A DNA stretch of 64,000 bases from Sphingomonadales bacterium (GTDB lineage Bacteria; Pseudomonadota; Alphaproteobacteria; Sphingomonadales; Sphingomonadaceae): positions 62,001-126,000 of the forward strand of contig JAIXPC010000002.1 in assembly GCA_027486415.1 (NCBI GenBank). The letters run 5' to 3'. Within the stretch, counting starts at the first letter, position 1, and every line of letters begins with the position of its first letter. Made by a program: the position numbers and the translations under genes. The notes under the pieces are model-generated. The model worked only from the letters and a program-made list of their open reading frames with translations, had not been told where the DNA came from and made no database searches. Shown one piece after another: positions 9,921-17,452 of this stretch.

Positions 9921-10532
9921 ATGCGCCTTTACGATTCCATCGGTCCCAATCCCCATGTCGTCCGCATGGTCATGGCCGAAAAGGGGCTGACACTGCCCAC
10001 GGTCACCGTCGACATCATGGCAGGCGACAATCGCAGCGGCGATTACATCAAGAAGGTGCCGGCCGGCGGCACCCCGGCGCTGGAGCTGGATGATGGCCGG
10101 GTGATCAGCGAAATCACCGTGATCGCCGAGTATCTGGAGGAACGTCACCCCACCCCGGCCCTGATCGGCACCACGCCCGAACAGCGCGCGGAAACCCGCA
10201 AATGGGTGCGGATCATTGATCTGGGCTATTGCGAACCGATGGCCAATGGCTTTCGCGCCACCGAAGGCCGGCCGATGTTCGAACCGCGCTTTCCGGTCGT
10301 CTCCGTCGCCGCCGGTCAGGAACTGAAAGCGATCGCGGCAAAGAAACTCGTCTGGCTGGATGGCCTGATGAGCGACGATTACGTCTGCGGCGACCGTTTC
10401 AGCCTCGCCGATATCCTGCTGTTCTGCTTCGTCCAGTTCGGCGCGCAGGTCGGCCAGCCGCTGCCGGCCGAAGCGAAGTGGCTGGCCGCCTGGCGTGATC
10501 GGGTGGCAGCACGCGCCTCGGCGGCGGCCTGA
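9921..10532 (+). CDS. Glutathione S-transferase family protein
   Basis: The 203 residues show a thioredoxin-like N-terminal domain (MRLYDSIGPNPHVVRM, with VPAGGTPALELDDG providing the cis-Pro and ISEITVIAEYLEE the glutathione gamma-glutamyl site) and an all-helical C-terminal domain with YVCGDRFSLADILLF. It is a cytosolic GST; the electrophilic substrate is unknown. A GGGGGAGA ribosome site precedes the ATG. The methyltransferase gene follows after five bases. Confidence 0.93.
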   Translation: MRLYDSIGPNPHVVRMVMAEKGLTLPTVTVDIMAGDNRSGDYIKKVPAGGTPALELDDGRVISEITVIAEYLEERHPTPALIGTTPEQRAETRKWVRIIDLGYCEPMANGFRATEGRPMFEPRFPVVSVAAGQELKAIAAKKLVWLDGLMSDDYVCGDRFSLADILLFCFVQFGAQVGQPLPAEAKWLAAWRDRVAARASAAA

Positions 10533-10537
10533 TCGCC

Positions 10538-11116
10538 TTGCGCCCACAACGCTTTGCCGCGCCCGAAGCCGCCCGCCCGGCCTTGCTGTTCGCGCGCCAG
10601 TTCCTCGCCAATCCGCGCACGGTGGGATCGCTGATCCCGTCATCGCAGCCACTGGTGCAGCGCATGCTGGCGGGGATCGACTGGTCGGCGGTGGAAACCG
10701 TGGTGGAATTTGGCCCCGGCACCGGCGTCGTGACCCGCGCGGCGCTGGCCCGGATGCGCCCCGATGCCCGGCTGATCGCCTTTGAACTGGATCCGCGCTT
10801 TGCCGCCTATCTGGCCAGCAGCATCGATGATCCGCGCCTCACCGTGCTGCCGGTGTCGGCCGAAACGGTGGCGGCGCATGTGGCGGATGGCTGCGATGTG
10901 GCGCTGTCCAGCCTGCCGTTCTCGATCATGCCGCGCGACGTGCGGGCGGCCATCCTTGCTGCCACCGCCGCCACGCTCAACCCGGGCGGACGCTTCAACG
11001 CCTATCAATATTCGCCCGCACTGCTGCCCGAACTGCGCGCGGTGTTCGGCGATGTGGCCATGCGGTTTGAACCGCGCAACTGGCCGCCGGCGTTCGTGTT
11101 CTCGGCCCGGGCCTAA
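10538..11116 (+). CDS. Class I SAM-dependent methyltransferase, phospholipid N-methyltransferase-like
   Basis: The 192 residues contain motif I as VEFGPGTGVVTRAAL, then AFELDPRFAAYL and a short SSLPFSIM motif. This layout resembles the PmtA and rRNA dimethyladenosine branch of the methyltransferases, as in small sphingomonad phospholipid methyltransferases. The start is a TTG at 10538, five bases after the GST stop; no better ATG keeps the N-terminal helices. It converges with and overlaps the TPM gene by four bases. The substrate is inferred only by resemblance. Confidence 0.78.
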   Translation: MRPQRFAAPEAARPALLFARQFLANPRTVGSLIPSSQPLVQRMLAGIDWSAVETVVEFGPGTGVVTRAALARMRPDARLIAFELDPRFAAYLASSIDDPRLTVLPVSAETVAAHVADGCDVALSSLPFSIMPRDVRAAILAATAATLNPGGRFNAYQYSPALLPELRAVFGDVAMRFEPRNWPPAFVFSARA

Positions 11117-11781
11117 AGCTCGATCAGCGCATCGGGCAGTTCGTTGACGTCGCCGGCCACCGGCGGCAGGTGCGCGGCCAGCACAGCGCCAGCGCGGCCA
11201 ATCGCTTCCACCAGCCCGTCGGCGGCGCGGCCAGCCTTGATGCCCGCCACCAGCGCCGCGATCGTCTCGCCCCAGTCGTCGGCGGCCACGCGGGCGAACA
11301 CCGCCTCATCGGCGATCACCTCGGCCACGTGTTCAGCCTCGTCCAGATAGAGCAGGACCCCGGTGCGGCCTTGTGTGGCCGACAGGCCACGGGCGCGGAA
11401 CTGCACCATGGCGGCATGGTGCACACGGTCGCGCCGCAGCCCGCGCGGGGTCAGCACGCCGTCCAGCTTCAGGCCGACGACCAGCGCCAGCGTGGCGACG
11501 AACACGGCCACCTGCACGGTGGCAAAGCCCTCGATGCCGTGGCGTTCGCGCGTGGCGGGATCCAGTATGTCCCAATCCGGCAACAGCAGTGATGGCGTCC
11601 AGCCCAGCATCACTGCCAGGAACGGCAGCGTGAACGCGGCCAGCGCCGCTGCCGCCAGCATGGTCGCAGCATATCGATGCGGGCGGGTGTTGATGATCAC
11701 CACGATCTCGCCCGATGTGCAGCTTTCCGCGTCGGCAATGGCCCGGGCGATACGGGTGCGATCGGCATCGTTGAACAGCAT
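11113..11781 (-). CDS. TPM-domain membrane protein (downstream member of TPM pair)
   Basis: This 222-residue protein begins with a TPM domain start (DRTRIARAIADAESCTSGEIVVII), continues with two hydrophobic helices around residues 40-60 and 90-110, and then resumes the TPM fold. It matches the short TPM_phosphatase proteins that sit beside LemA and YgcG-like proteins. The ATG at 11781 overlaps the preceding stop as TGATG. Role is unproven; family members are linked to envelope or photosystem maintenance. Confidence 0.85.
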   Translation of the reverse strand: MLFNDADRTRIARAIADAESCTSGEIVVIINTRPHRYAATMLAAAALAAFTLPFLAVMLGWTPSLLLPDWDILDPATRERHGIEGFATVQVAVFVATLALVVGLKLDGVLTPRGLRRDRVHHAAMVQFRARGLSATQGRTGVLLYLDEAEHVAEVIADEAVFARVAADDWGETIAALVAGIKAGRAADGLVEAIGRAGAVLAAHLPPVAGDVNELPDALIEL

Positions 11782-12578
11782 CACCAATCCCCTGATGCGC
11801 CGCCGCCGCCAAAGCTGCCGCCGCCGCCCGAAAAGCCGCCAAAGCTGCCACCGCCGCCCCAGCCGGACGAGCCGCCGCCGCTGCTCCAGTTGCCGCCGAT
11901 GCTGGGGCCCCAGATGATCACCGGGCCACGGCGTCGGCCCCGCCGGCCACGCCGGGTTGCGACAAACATCCAGACCAGGATGATGACCAGCCAGATCACG
12001 GCCCCAAGGCCGGGGCCGTCGTCCGCCGCCTCGCTGCGGGCCTGTGCCCTGGCCGCAAACGCCGCCTGCTGATCCGGCGGCAGTTGCAGCAGCGCGATCA
12101 ATTCATCGGCGCCGGCCACGATGCCCCCGGCCATGTCGCCAGCCTTGAAACGCGGCACGATCACCTGCCGGATGATGCGCCCCGACACGGCATCGGTGAG
12201 CACGCCTTCCAGGCCATAGCCCACCTCGATCCGCAATTTGCGCTGCGCCGGGGCCACCAGCAGGATGGCGCCATTGTTGGTGCCCTTCTGGCCGATGCCC
12301 CAGGCCCGGCCCAGCTGATAGCCATATTCGTCGATTTCATAGCCCTGCAGATCGGGCACGGTCGCCACCACCAGCTGGGTCCCGGTAGTGTCCTCCAGCG
12401 TCTTCAGCCGCGCATCCAGCTGGGCGGCCACGTCGGCCGGCAGCACGCCGGCTGCATCCGTCACGCGGCCGGTCAGCTTGGGAAATGTCGGCTCCGCCGC
12501 CGCCGGCAGCGCCGTCAACAGCGCCCACAGCGCCGCCAGCAGCAGGGTGATGGCCGGGTACCGGCGTGCAGCCGTCAT
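11781..12578 (-). CDS. TPM-domain protein with Gly/Ser-rich tail (YgcG-like)
   Basis: A 265-residue exported protein: signal peptide to about residue 28 (ends PAAAE), a TPM domain with LTGRVTDAAGVLPADV and GIGQKGTNNGAILLVA, one transmembrane helix near 205-220, a basic TRRGRRGRRRG stop-transfer, and a low-complexity tail of repeated GGGGSFGG units. The glycine tail may be flexible and surface-exposed. It lies between lemA (upstream) and a second TPM gene, an arrangement seen in many proteobacteria. Confidence 0.9.
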   Translation of the reverse strand: MTAARRYPAITLLLAALWALLTALPAAAEPTFPKLTGRVTDAAGVLPADVAAQLDARLKTLEDTTGTQLVVATVPDLQGYEIDEYGYQLGRAWGIGQKGTNNGAILLVAPAQRKLRIEVGYGLEGVLTDAVSGRIIRQVIVPRFKAGDMAGGIVAGADELIALLQLPPDQQAAFAARAQARSEAADDGPGLGAVIWLVIILVWMFVATRRGRRGRRRGPVIIWGPSIGGNWSSGGGSSGWGGGGSFGGFSGGGGSFGGGGASGDW

Positions 12579-12604
12579 CGATCAGGCTCCCCAGACGGGG
12601 GGTT

Positions 12605-13204
12605 TCAGAATGTCACCTCGGGCGCCTTGTCGGCATTGACCGTGGTGGCCTTGAACGGCGCAATCGGCTGCGCGCCATAGACCACCTTGGCGGTGATCAG
12701 CGACGGGAAGGTGCGGATTTCGGTGTTATAATCCTGCACGGCCATGTTGTAATCGCGCCGCGCCACCGCGATGCGGTTCTCCGTGCCTTCCAGCTGGCTC
12801 ATCAGCGTGGCGAACTGTTCGTTCGATTTCAGATCGGGATATTTTTCCACCGTCACCAGAAGGCGGCCGAGCGACTGGGTCAGTGCGCCCTGGGCCTGTT
12901 CGAACTGGGCCAGCTGCGCCGGGTCCGACAGCTTGGTCGGGTCCACCGTCACCTGGCTGGCGCTGGCGCGGGCCTTGGTCACGCTTTCCAGCACGTCCTT
13001 TTCCTGGGCGGCATAGCCCTTCACCGTGCTGACCAGGTTGGGGATCAGATCGGCGCGGCGCTGATACTGGTTTTCAACGTCGGCCCACTTGGCCTTCACC
13101 GCTTCTTCCTTGGCAGGAATCGTGTTCACCCCGCAGCCCGACAGCAACAGGGCAGAGCCGGCCAGCATGGCGAACGCGGCGGGTCGGCGAAGGGCAGTGG
13201 CCAT
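12605..13204 (-). CDS. lemA: LemA family lipoprotein
   Basis: The 199-residue product has a lipoprotein signal (LLLSGCG, Cys near residue 24) followed by a long helical LemA domain with YQRRADLIPNLVSTVKGYA. LemA proteins are envelope-anchored helical bundles of unclear function, commonly encoded with TPM proteins. The ATG at 13204 is selected because the signal peptide begins there and a GGAGA site lies upstream; the longer frame to 13312 is an artefact. It is the first gene of a three-gene minus-strand operon. Confidence 0.93.
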   Translation of the reverse strand: MATALRRPAAFAMLAGSALLLSGCGVNTIPAKEEAVKAKWADVENQYQRRADLIPNLVSTVKGYAAQEKDVLESVTKARASASQVTVDPTKLSDPAQLAQFEQAQGALTQSLGRLLVTVEKYPDLKSNEQFATLMSQLEGTENRIAVARRDYNMAVQDYNTEIRTFPSLITAKVVYGAQPIAPFKATTVNADKAPEVTF

Positions 13205-13326
13205 GAAAAACGTCTCCGGAACGGGCGGCTTGCGCGGGCCGCATGTTGTGGCAAGGTAAACGCAACAGACGCGCAACGTCATGCAAAGATAATGCGCGTT
13301 CGGGGATTTCAAGAGGGGGCATAGCC

Positions 13327-13767
13327 ATGTTGCAGGAATTCAAGGCCTTTATCGCGCGCGGCAACGTGCTTGATCTGGCCGTTGCCGTGATCATCGGCGC
13401 CGCGTTCGGCACCATCGTCACCAGCTTCACCGAAGACATGGTGATGCCGATCATCGGGCTTGTCAGCGGCGGCATCGATTTCACCAGCATGTTCGTCGTG
13501 CTGGGCGATATTCCCGCCGATTACAAGGGCAGCCCCACCGATTACGAGGCCCTGAAAAAGGCCGGCGTCGCCCTGTTCGGCTATGGCAAGTTCGTCACGG
13601 CGCTGATCAACTTCCTCATCATCGCCTTTGTCATCTTCCTGATGGTGAAGGCCGCCAACAAGGCCATGCGCAAGCCCGCCGCCGAGCCGGCACCGCCCCC
13701 CGGCCCGACGCCGACCGAGGCACTGCTGGCCGAGATCCGTGACGAACTTCGCAAGGGCCGCGCTTGA
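13327..13767 (+). CDS. mscL: Large-conductance mechanosensitive channel MscL
   Basis: The 146-residue MscL releases solutes under hypo-osmotic shock. The N-terminal amphipathic helix ([21 protein letters not shown]) and TM1 with [13 protein letters not shown] are diagnostic. A periplasmic loop and TM2 ([17 protein letters not shown]) follow, then a cytoplasmic helix after a Pro-rich linker. The ATG at 13327 is preceded by GAGGGG. The stop overlaps the TTG of the next gene. It is divergent from lemA. Confidence 0.96.
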   Translation: MLQEFKAFIARGNVLDLAVAVIIGAAFGTIVTSFTEDMVMPIIGLVSGGIDFTSMFVVLGDIPADYKGSPTDYEALKKAGVALFGYGKFVTALINFLIIAFVIFLMVKAANKAMRKPAAEPAPPPGPTPTEALLAEIRDELRKGRA

Positions 13768-14540
13768 TCTCCGATCTGGCCGGCCTGATCGATCTGGTGC
13801 CGCTTGCCGCCATTCCGGCGGTGCTGGTGGTGCTGTTCTTCGTGGCGGCCGATGTCGGATTCCGTTGCCATCGCCGCTTTGGCGGCAACGGCGGCGCCGA
13901 GGACGAGACGCAGGTGCTCTCCACCGCCCTCCTGGTGCTGGCGCTGCTCTTGGGCTTCACCTTCTCGATGGCGCTCAATCGGTACGATGAACGGCGGCAG
14001 CTGGTGGTGCAGGAAGCCAACGACATCGGCACCGCCTGGCTGCGCGCCGGGCTGGTGCCGGCGCCGCACGGCCCGGCCCTGCAGGCGGCGCTGGCGGATT
14101 ATGCCCGCGTTCGCATGACCAGCCCGCGCCCTGAAGAGACGGAAAAACTTGCCCGCGCGGCCGCGCTTCGCAATGAAGTATGGGCGCGCACCGGCCCGGC
14201 GCAGGCCGTGCTGGATGGCCCCCGTGCCGTCAGCCTGGTCAGCGCCATCAACGCCGTGCTCGATACCGGGACGCAGCGGGAAAAGGCGGTGGCTGCGCGC
14301 GTGCCGGGCGAAGTGATCCTGCTGCTGGTGATCTTCGCCAGCGTGGCCTGCTTCCTGCTCGGCTACACGCTCGATGCCCATGGCCATCGCCACCGCTTTG
14401 CCTCGGCCATATTGTTCCTGCTGATGGGGCTGACGATCATGCTGATCCTCGATCTCGATCGCCCCGCCGATGGTGCCATCCTGATTGACCAGAGCGCGAT
14501 GGAGTCGCTGGTGGCCGGGCTTGCCCCGTCGCAGCGCTGA
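13764..14540 (+). CDS. Bestrophin-like domain (DUF4239-type) membrane protein
   Basis: A 258-residue protein with two N-terminal transmembrane helices (about 10-28 and 52-70), a central soluble helical stretch with [22 protein letters not shown], and two C-terminal helices. This architecture matches the bestrophin-like DUF4239 family, possibly an ion channel. The start is a TTG overlapping the mscL stop, so it is probably co-expressed with MscL. Function is unproven. Confidence 0.8.
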   Translation: MISDLAGLIDLVPLAAIPAVLVVLFFVAADVGFRCHRRFGGNGGAEDETQVLSTALLVLALLLGFTFSMALNRYDERRQLVVQEANDIGTAWLRAGLVPAPHGPALQAALADYARVRMTSPRPEETEKLARAAALRNEVWARTGPAQAVLDGPRAVSLVSAINAVLDTGTQREKAVAARVPGEVILLLVIFASVACFLLGYTLDAHGHRHRFASAILFLLMGLTIMLILDLDRPADGAILIDQSAMESLVAGLAPSQR

Positions 14541-14555
14541 AAGCTAAATGAGCCC

Positions 14556-14993
14556 ATGTCACGCGCGCCCCTCCTGTTCATCGCCCTCATTGCCCTGGCC
14601 GGCTGCCGCGAACAGCGCCAGCAACTGGGTCAGGCGCTATCGGGGCAGCCGCCGGTGATCGCCGGCACGCTGGCGGGGGATTGGCACGTCGCCGATCTGA
14701 ATGGCGGCGGCGCCATTGCCCGTGCCCAGCTCGGTTTCGAAGGCGAGCGCGTGGTCGGCACCGCGGGGTGCAACCGCTTCACCGGCGGCTGGCGGCAAGA
14801 AGGGCCGACGATCAGCTTTGGCACGCTCGCGCTCACGCGCATGGCCTGCCCGCCACCGGTCATGGAGGTGGAGGCCCGGCTGCTGGCCCTGCTGCAGGCC
14901 GCCACCAATGTGCGCTTCACGCCCGGCGGCGATGCCATCATCACCGCGCCCGGCGGCCGCATCCTGACGCTGCGGCGCGCCGCCCAGCCGTGA
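14556..14993 (+). CDS. META domain (HslJ-like) lipoprotein
   Basis: The 145 residues carry a lipobox (LIALAGC) and a META domain: LAGDWHVADLNG, VGTAGCNRFTGGW and LTRMACPPPVMEVE are the conserved blocks. HslJ-type proteins are stress-related envelope proteins. It follows the bestrophin-like gene by 15 bases and probably belongs to the mscL transcription unit. The stop lies in a small array of TGATCA repeats. Confidence 0.9.
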   Translation: MSRAPLLFIALIALAGCREQRQQLGQALSGQPPVIAGTLAGDWHVADLNGGGAIARAQLGFEGERVVGTAGCNRFTGGWRQEGPTISFGTLALTRMACPPPVMEVEARLLALLQAATNVRFTPGGDAIITAPGGRILTLRRAAQP

Positions 14994-15024
14994 TCAGCCA
15001 GCCCTGATCAAGCAATCCTGATCA
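14991..15024. repeat. Three TGATCA units at exact 14-bp spacing
   Basis: TGATCA occurs at 14991, 15005 and 15019, each followed by eight bases that are similar (GC-rich, containing CC before the next unit). The first unit contains the META gene stop and the last contains the Rrf2 gene stop on the other strand. It looks like a small tandem duplication at a convergent junction. Confidence 0.55.
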
Positions 15025-15447
15025 GGCAGCGGCGCGGTCGATCGACAGGTCGGCCAGGGTGGTGTGATCAAGAATGCTCGACGTCTGTTCGCGCACCACC
15101 AGCATGACCTTGCGGATCACGCAGGTCGCCTCCTCGAAACAATCGTCACAGCGCTGATAGGCCGAAACCGAAACGCACGGCACCAGCGCCAGCGGGCCTT
15201 CGATCAGGCGGATGATCTCGCCAAAGCTGATCTGGCTGGCCGGGCGCGCCAGCCGGTATCCGCCCATCTTGCCACGGAAACTGTTGACCAGCCCGCCGTT
15301 CTTCAGATCGAGCAGGATGGATTCGAGGAACTTGCGCGGCAGTTTCTGATCGGCGGCGATCACCGAGATCGGCACCGGGGCAACACCGCCCGAACGGGCA
15401 ATGAAGATCAGCGCCCTCAGCGCGTATCGGGATCGTTGGGTCAACAT
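15022..15447 (-). CDS. Rrf2 family transcriptional regulator with four cysteines
   Basis: The 141 residues start with the Rrf2 winged helix (MLTQRSRYALRALIFIAR, then PRKFLESILLDLKNGGLVNSFRGKMGGYRLAR). Cysteines at 91, 100, 103 and 109 lie where IscR, NsrR and RsrR-type members bind an Fe-S cluster, so redox, NO or iron sensing is plausible. The spacing differs from E. coli IscR, and no isc or suf genes adjoin, so I do not name it. Its upstream region contains several perfect palindromes that could be its own operator. Confidence 0.9.
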   Translation of the reverse strand: MLTQRSRYALRALIFIARSGGVAPVPISVIAADQKLPRKFLESILLDLKNGGLVNSFRGKMGGYRLARPASQISFGEIIRLIEGPLALVPCVSVSAYQRCDDCFEEATCVIRKVMLVVREQTSSILDHTTLADLSIDRAAA

Positions 15448-15536
15448 GGCGGTTGGCTTTTCCTATGCACCGACAGGGATTTGATGCCAAGCAATATGCC
15501 CGTGCCACGCGACAGTTCCCAGCACGCGCCCTTCCT

Positions 15537-15583
15537 GAAATTTGGCGAAATTTCCAAATTGTCCGGATTTTCCCACATATGTG
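15537..15583. promoter_or_regulatory. Palindrome cluster between the Rrf2 gene and the UrcA gene
   Basis: An unusually AT-rich stretch holds GAAATTT-N4-AAATTTC (15537-15554), the overlapping AATTT-CC-AAATT (15549-15560), and CACATATGTG (15574-15583). All three are perfect inverted repeats. They lie 90-136 bases upstream of the Rrf2 start and upstream of the UrcA promoter. Rrf2 proteins bind such dyads, so autoregulation or control of the UrcA gene is inferred, not shown. Confidence 0.5.
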
Positions 15584-15651
15584 TCTTGGTTCTGTAACAC
15601 GGTAAATCGGTTAACATCTTGTAACGCAAGGACAATATTTTTTGGCATGGT

Positions 15652-15668
15652 TTGGCACGGGCTTTGCA
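15652..15668 (+). promoter_or_regulatory. Sigma-54 (RpoN) promoter, -24/-12 type
   Basis: TTGGCACG-N4-TTGCA matches the sigma-54 consensus exactly, with GG and GC elements 12 bases apart as required. Transcription would begin about a dozen bases after the GC, near 15679, leaving a leader of roughly 45 bases before the UrcA start at 15725. An upstream activator site is expected between about 15550 and 15630. Confidence 0.75.
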
Positions 15669-15724
15669 AAGTTCCTGGCACGGAGGCCGGATGGTCCGGT
15701 CGCCGATCCAGAAGGAGGTCCCCC

Positions 15725-16081
15725 ATGTTCGCTTCTGCCAAGAATTTCACCCGCAACTTCGCTGGCGCTGCCGGCACCCTGCTGTTCGCCGGCCTGTGCA
15801 TCGCCGGTGCCACCGCCCCCGCCAACGCCCAGATCGCCTACAGCGTCAACGAAACGGGCCACAAGGTTGCCTATGTCTCCTACGCCGATCTCGACCTCGC
15901 TTCGAAGGCCGGTCGCAACCGCCTGGAAACCCGCATCCGCACCGCTGCCAAGCAGGTGTGCCATGGTTCGGCCTATGACCGCTGGGCGCAGTCCCAGGAA
16001 CACAAGTGCTTCACCGAAACCCTCGACGCCACGCGCAGCGCCACCATGGCTGCGATTGCCGCCGACAAGGTGACCGGCTGA
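15725..16081 (+). CDS. UrcA family secreted protein
   Basis: The 118 residues have a signal peptide ending near ANAQ (about residue 37) and then the UrcA domain: VSYADLDLASKAGRNRLETRIRTAAKQVC, with a later Cys that may pair with it. UrcA proteins are small periplasmic or extracellular proteins frequent in sphingomonads; their function is not known. A near-perfect GAAGGAGG ribosome site at 15711-15718 fixes the start. A sigma-54 promoter lies upstream. Confidence 0.9.
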   Translation: MFASAKNFTRNFAGAAGTLLFAGLCIAGATAPANAQIAYSVNETGHKVAYVSYADLDLASKAGRNRLETRIRTAAKQVCHGSAYDRWAQSQEHKCFTETLDATRSATMAAIAADKVTG

Positions 16082-16265
16082 TGTGACGACACGGCGGGCG
16101 TGGGCAGGGGCCGTCCTGCCCGCCGATCCGGCCGATGGCGCCGCCCTTGCCCCCTCAGGGCCGCGCCATCCGCCACTCCGTCCTGCGTTCCCCTCGCAGG
16201 ATCTGGCCCCCATCATTCGCAGCTCCGATGCGCCCCTCTTGCCCCTCTCGGGGCGCATCGCGACG

Positions 16266-16315
16266 GTGCCGCCCGGTGTCCCCGATCCCTCGACACCGGG
16301 CGGCACTTTATTTTT
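16266..16315 (+). terminator. Strong rho-independent terminator downstream of the UrcA gene
   Basis: A perfect 15-bp stem (GTGCCGCCCGGTGTC, 16266-16280, pairing with 16292-16306) with an 11-base loop is followed by TTTATTTTT. It lies 185 bases after the UrcA stop, so the transcript would have a 3' untranslated region of about 230 bases. I see no gene in 16082-16265. Confidence 0.85.
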
Positions 16316-16339
16316 GGGCCGGGCGCGTCATGATGCGCC

Positions 16340-17452
16340 ATGCGCCCGCTCCTCCTTGCCCTGGCCCTGATGACCGCCCACCCCACCCTTGCCATCCGCG
16401 CCCGTGATATCGGCATTGCGCCGGGGCCGCTGCCCACCGGGCCGCTGAATGCCATCACCGATGTGCCCGGTGTCACCGTTGGCCAAGTCACCATCGATCG
16501 CGGCGACACGATCCGCACCGGGGTGACGGCCATCCTGCCCCACGCCGGCAACATCTTTGCCGACAAGGTTCCCGCCGGCATCGTGGTCGCCAACGGCTTT
16601 GGCAAGCTGATGGGGCTGAGCCAGGTGAAGGAGCTTGGCGAGATCGAAACCCCCATTCTCCTCACCAACACGCTGAACGTGCCCGAAGCCGCCGCTGCCA
16701 TCATAACCCACACGCTGGCTCAGCCCGGCAACGAAGACGTGAAATCGGTCAACGCCGTTGTTGGCGAAACCAACGACGGCGGCCTGAACGACATCCGCGC
16801 CCGCGCTGTGACGGTTGCCGACGCCCGCCGCGCCATTGCCGAAGCCAAGGCCGGCCCGGTTGCCGAAGGTGCAGTCGGCGCCGGCCGCGGCACCATCGCG
16901 TTTGGCTACAAGGGCGGCATCGGCACCTCGTCGCGCCGCACGCCCGATGGCTTCACCGTCGGCGTGCTGGTGCAATCCAATTACGGCGGCCGGCTGATCC
17001 TTGGCGGGGTCCCCATCCCGCCACCGCCGCGCGGTCAGGCAGCGGCGGGGCGCGACCCCTCGCCCGATGGTTCGATCATGATCGTCGTCGCCACCGATGC
17101 ACCGCTGTCGGATCGCAATCTCACCCGGCTGGCGGCGCGGGCCATGGCCGGCCTCGCGCGCACCGGGTCGGCCTTTTCCAACGGCTCGGGCGATTATGCC
17201 ATCGCCTTTTCCGTGCATCCGGATGTGCGCCGCACCGCCGCCCGCCGCGCCGCCACGACCGCCTCGCCCGATGTCGGCAACGACCAGATCACCCCACTGT
17301 TCATTGCCGCCGCCGACGCCACGGAAGAAGCAATAGCCAACAGCCTGCTGATGGCCACCAGTGTCAGCAGCCGCGATCCGGCCACCGGCACCACGCGCAG
17401 CATTCCCGCCGTCGATGCGGCGCTGGTGAAACGCCTGCTGGCCCCGCGTTAA
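16340..17452 (+). CDS. P1 family peptidase (DmpA-like aminopeptidase), exported
   Basis: A 370-residue self-processing Ntn-type hydrolase of the DmpA/BapA family, which cleaves N-terminal D- or beta-amino acids from peptides. A signal peptide covers about residues 1-18. ITDVPGVTVGQVTI is the conserved opening. The autocleavage junction is DG|SIMIVVATDAPL, making Ser245 the nucleophile. AFGYKGGIGTSSR is the conserved loop before it. The end overlaps aroB tail to tail by four bases. Confidence 0.92.
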   Translation: MRPLLLALALMTAHPTLAIRARDIGIAPGPLPTGPLNAITDVPGVTVGQVTIDRGDTIRTGVTAILPHAGNIFADKVPAGIVVANGFGKLMGLSQVKELGEIETPILLTNTLNVPEAAAAIITHTLAQPGNEDVKSVNAVVGETNDGGLNDIRARAVTVADARRAIAEAKAGPVAEGAVGAGRGTIAFGYKGGIGTSSRRTPDGFTVGVLVQSNYGGRLILGGVPIPPPPRGQAAAGRDPSPDGSIMIVVATDAPLSDRNLTRLAARAMAGLARTGSAFSNGSGDYAIAFSVHPDVRRTAARRAATTASPDVGNDQITPLFIAAADATEEAIANSLLMATSVSSRDPATGTTRSIPAVDAALVKRLLAPR

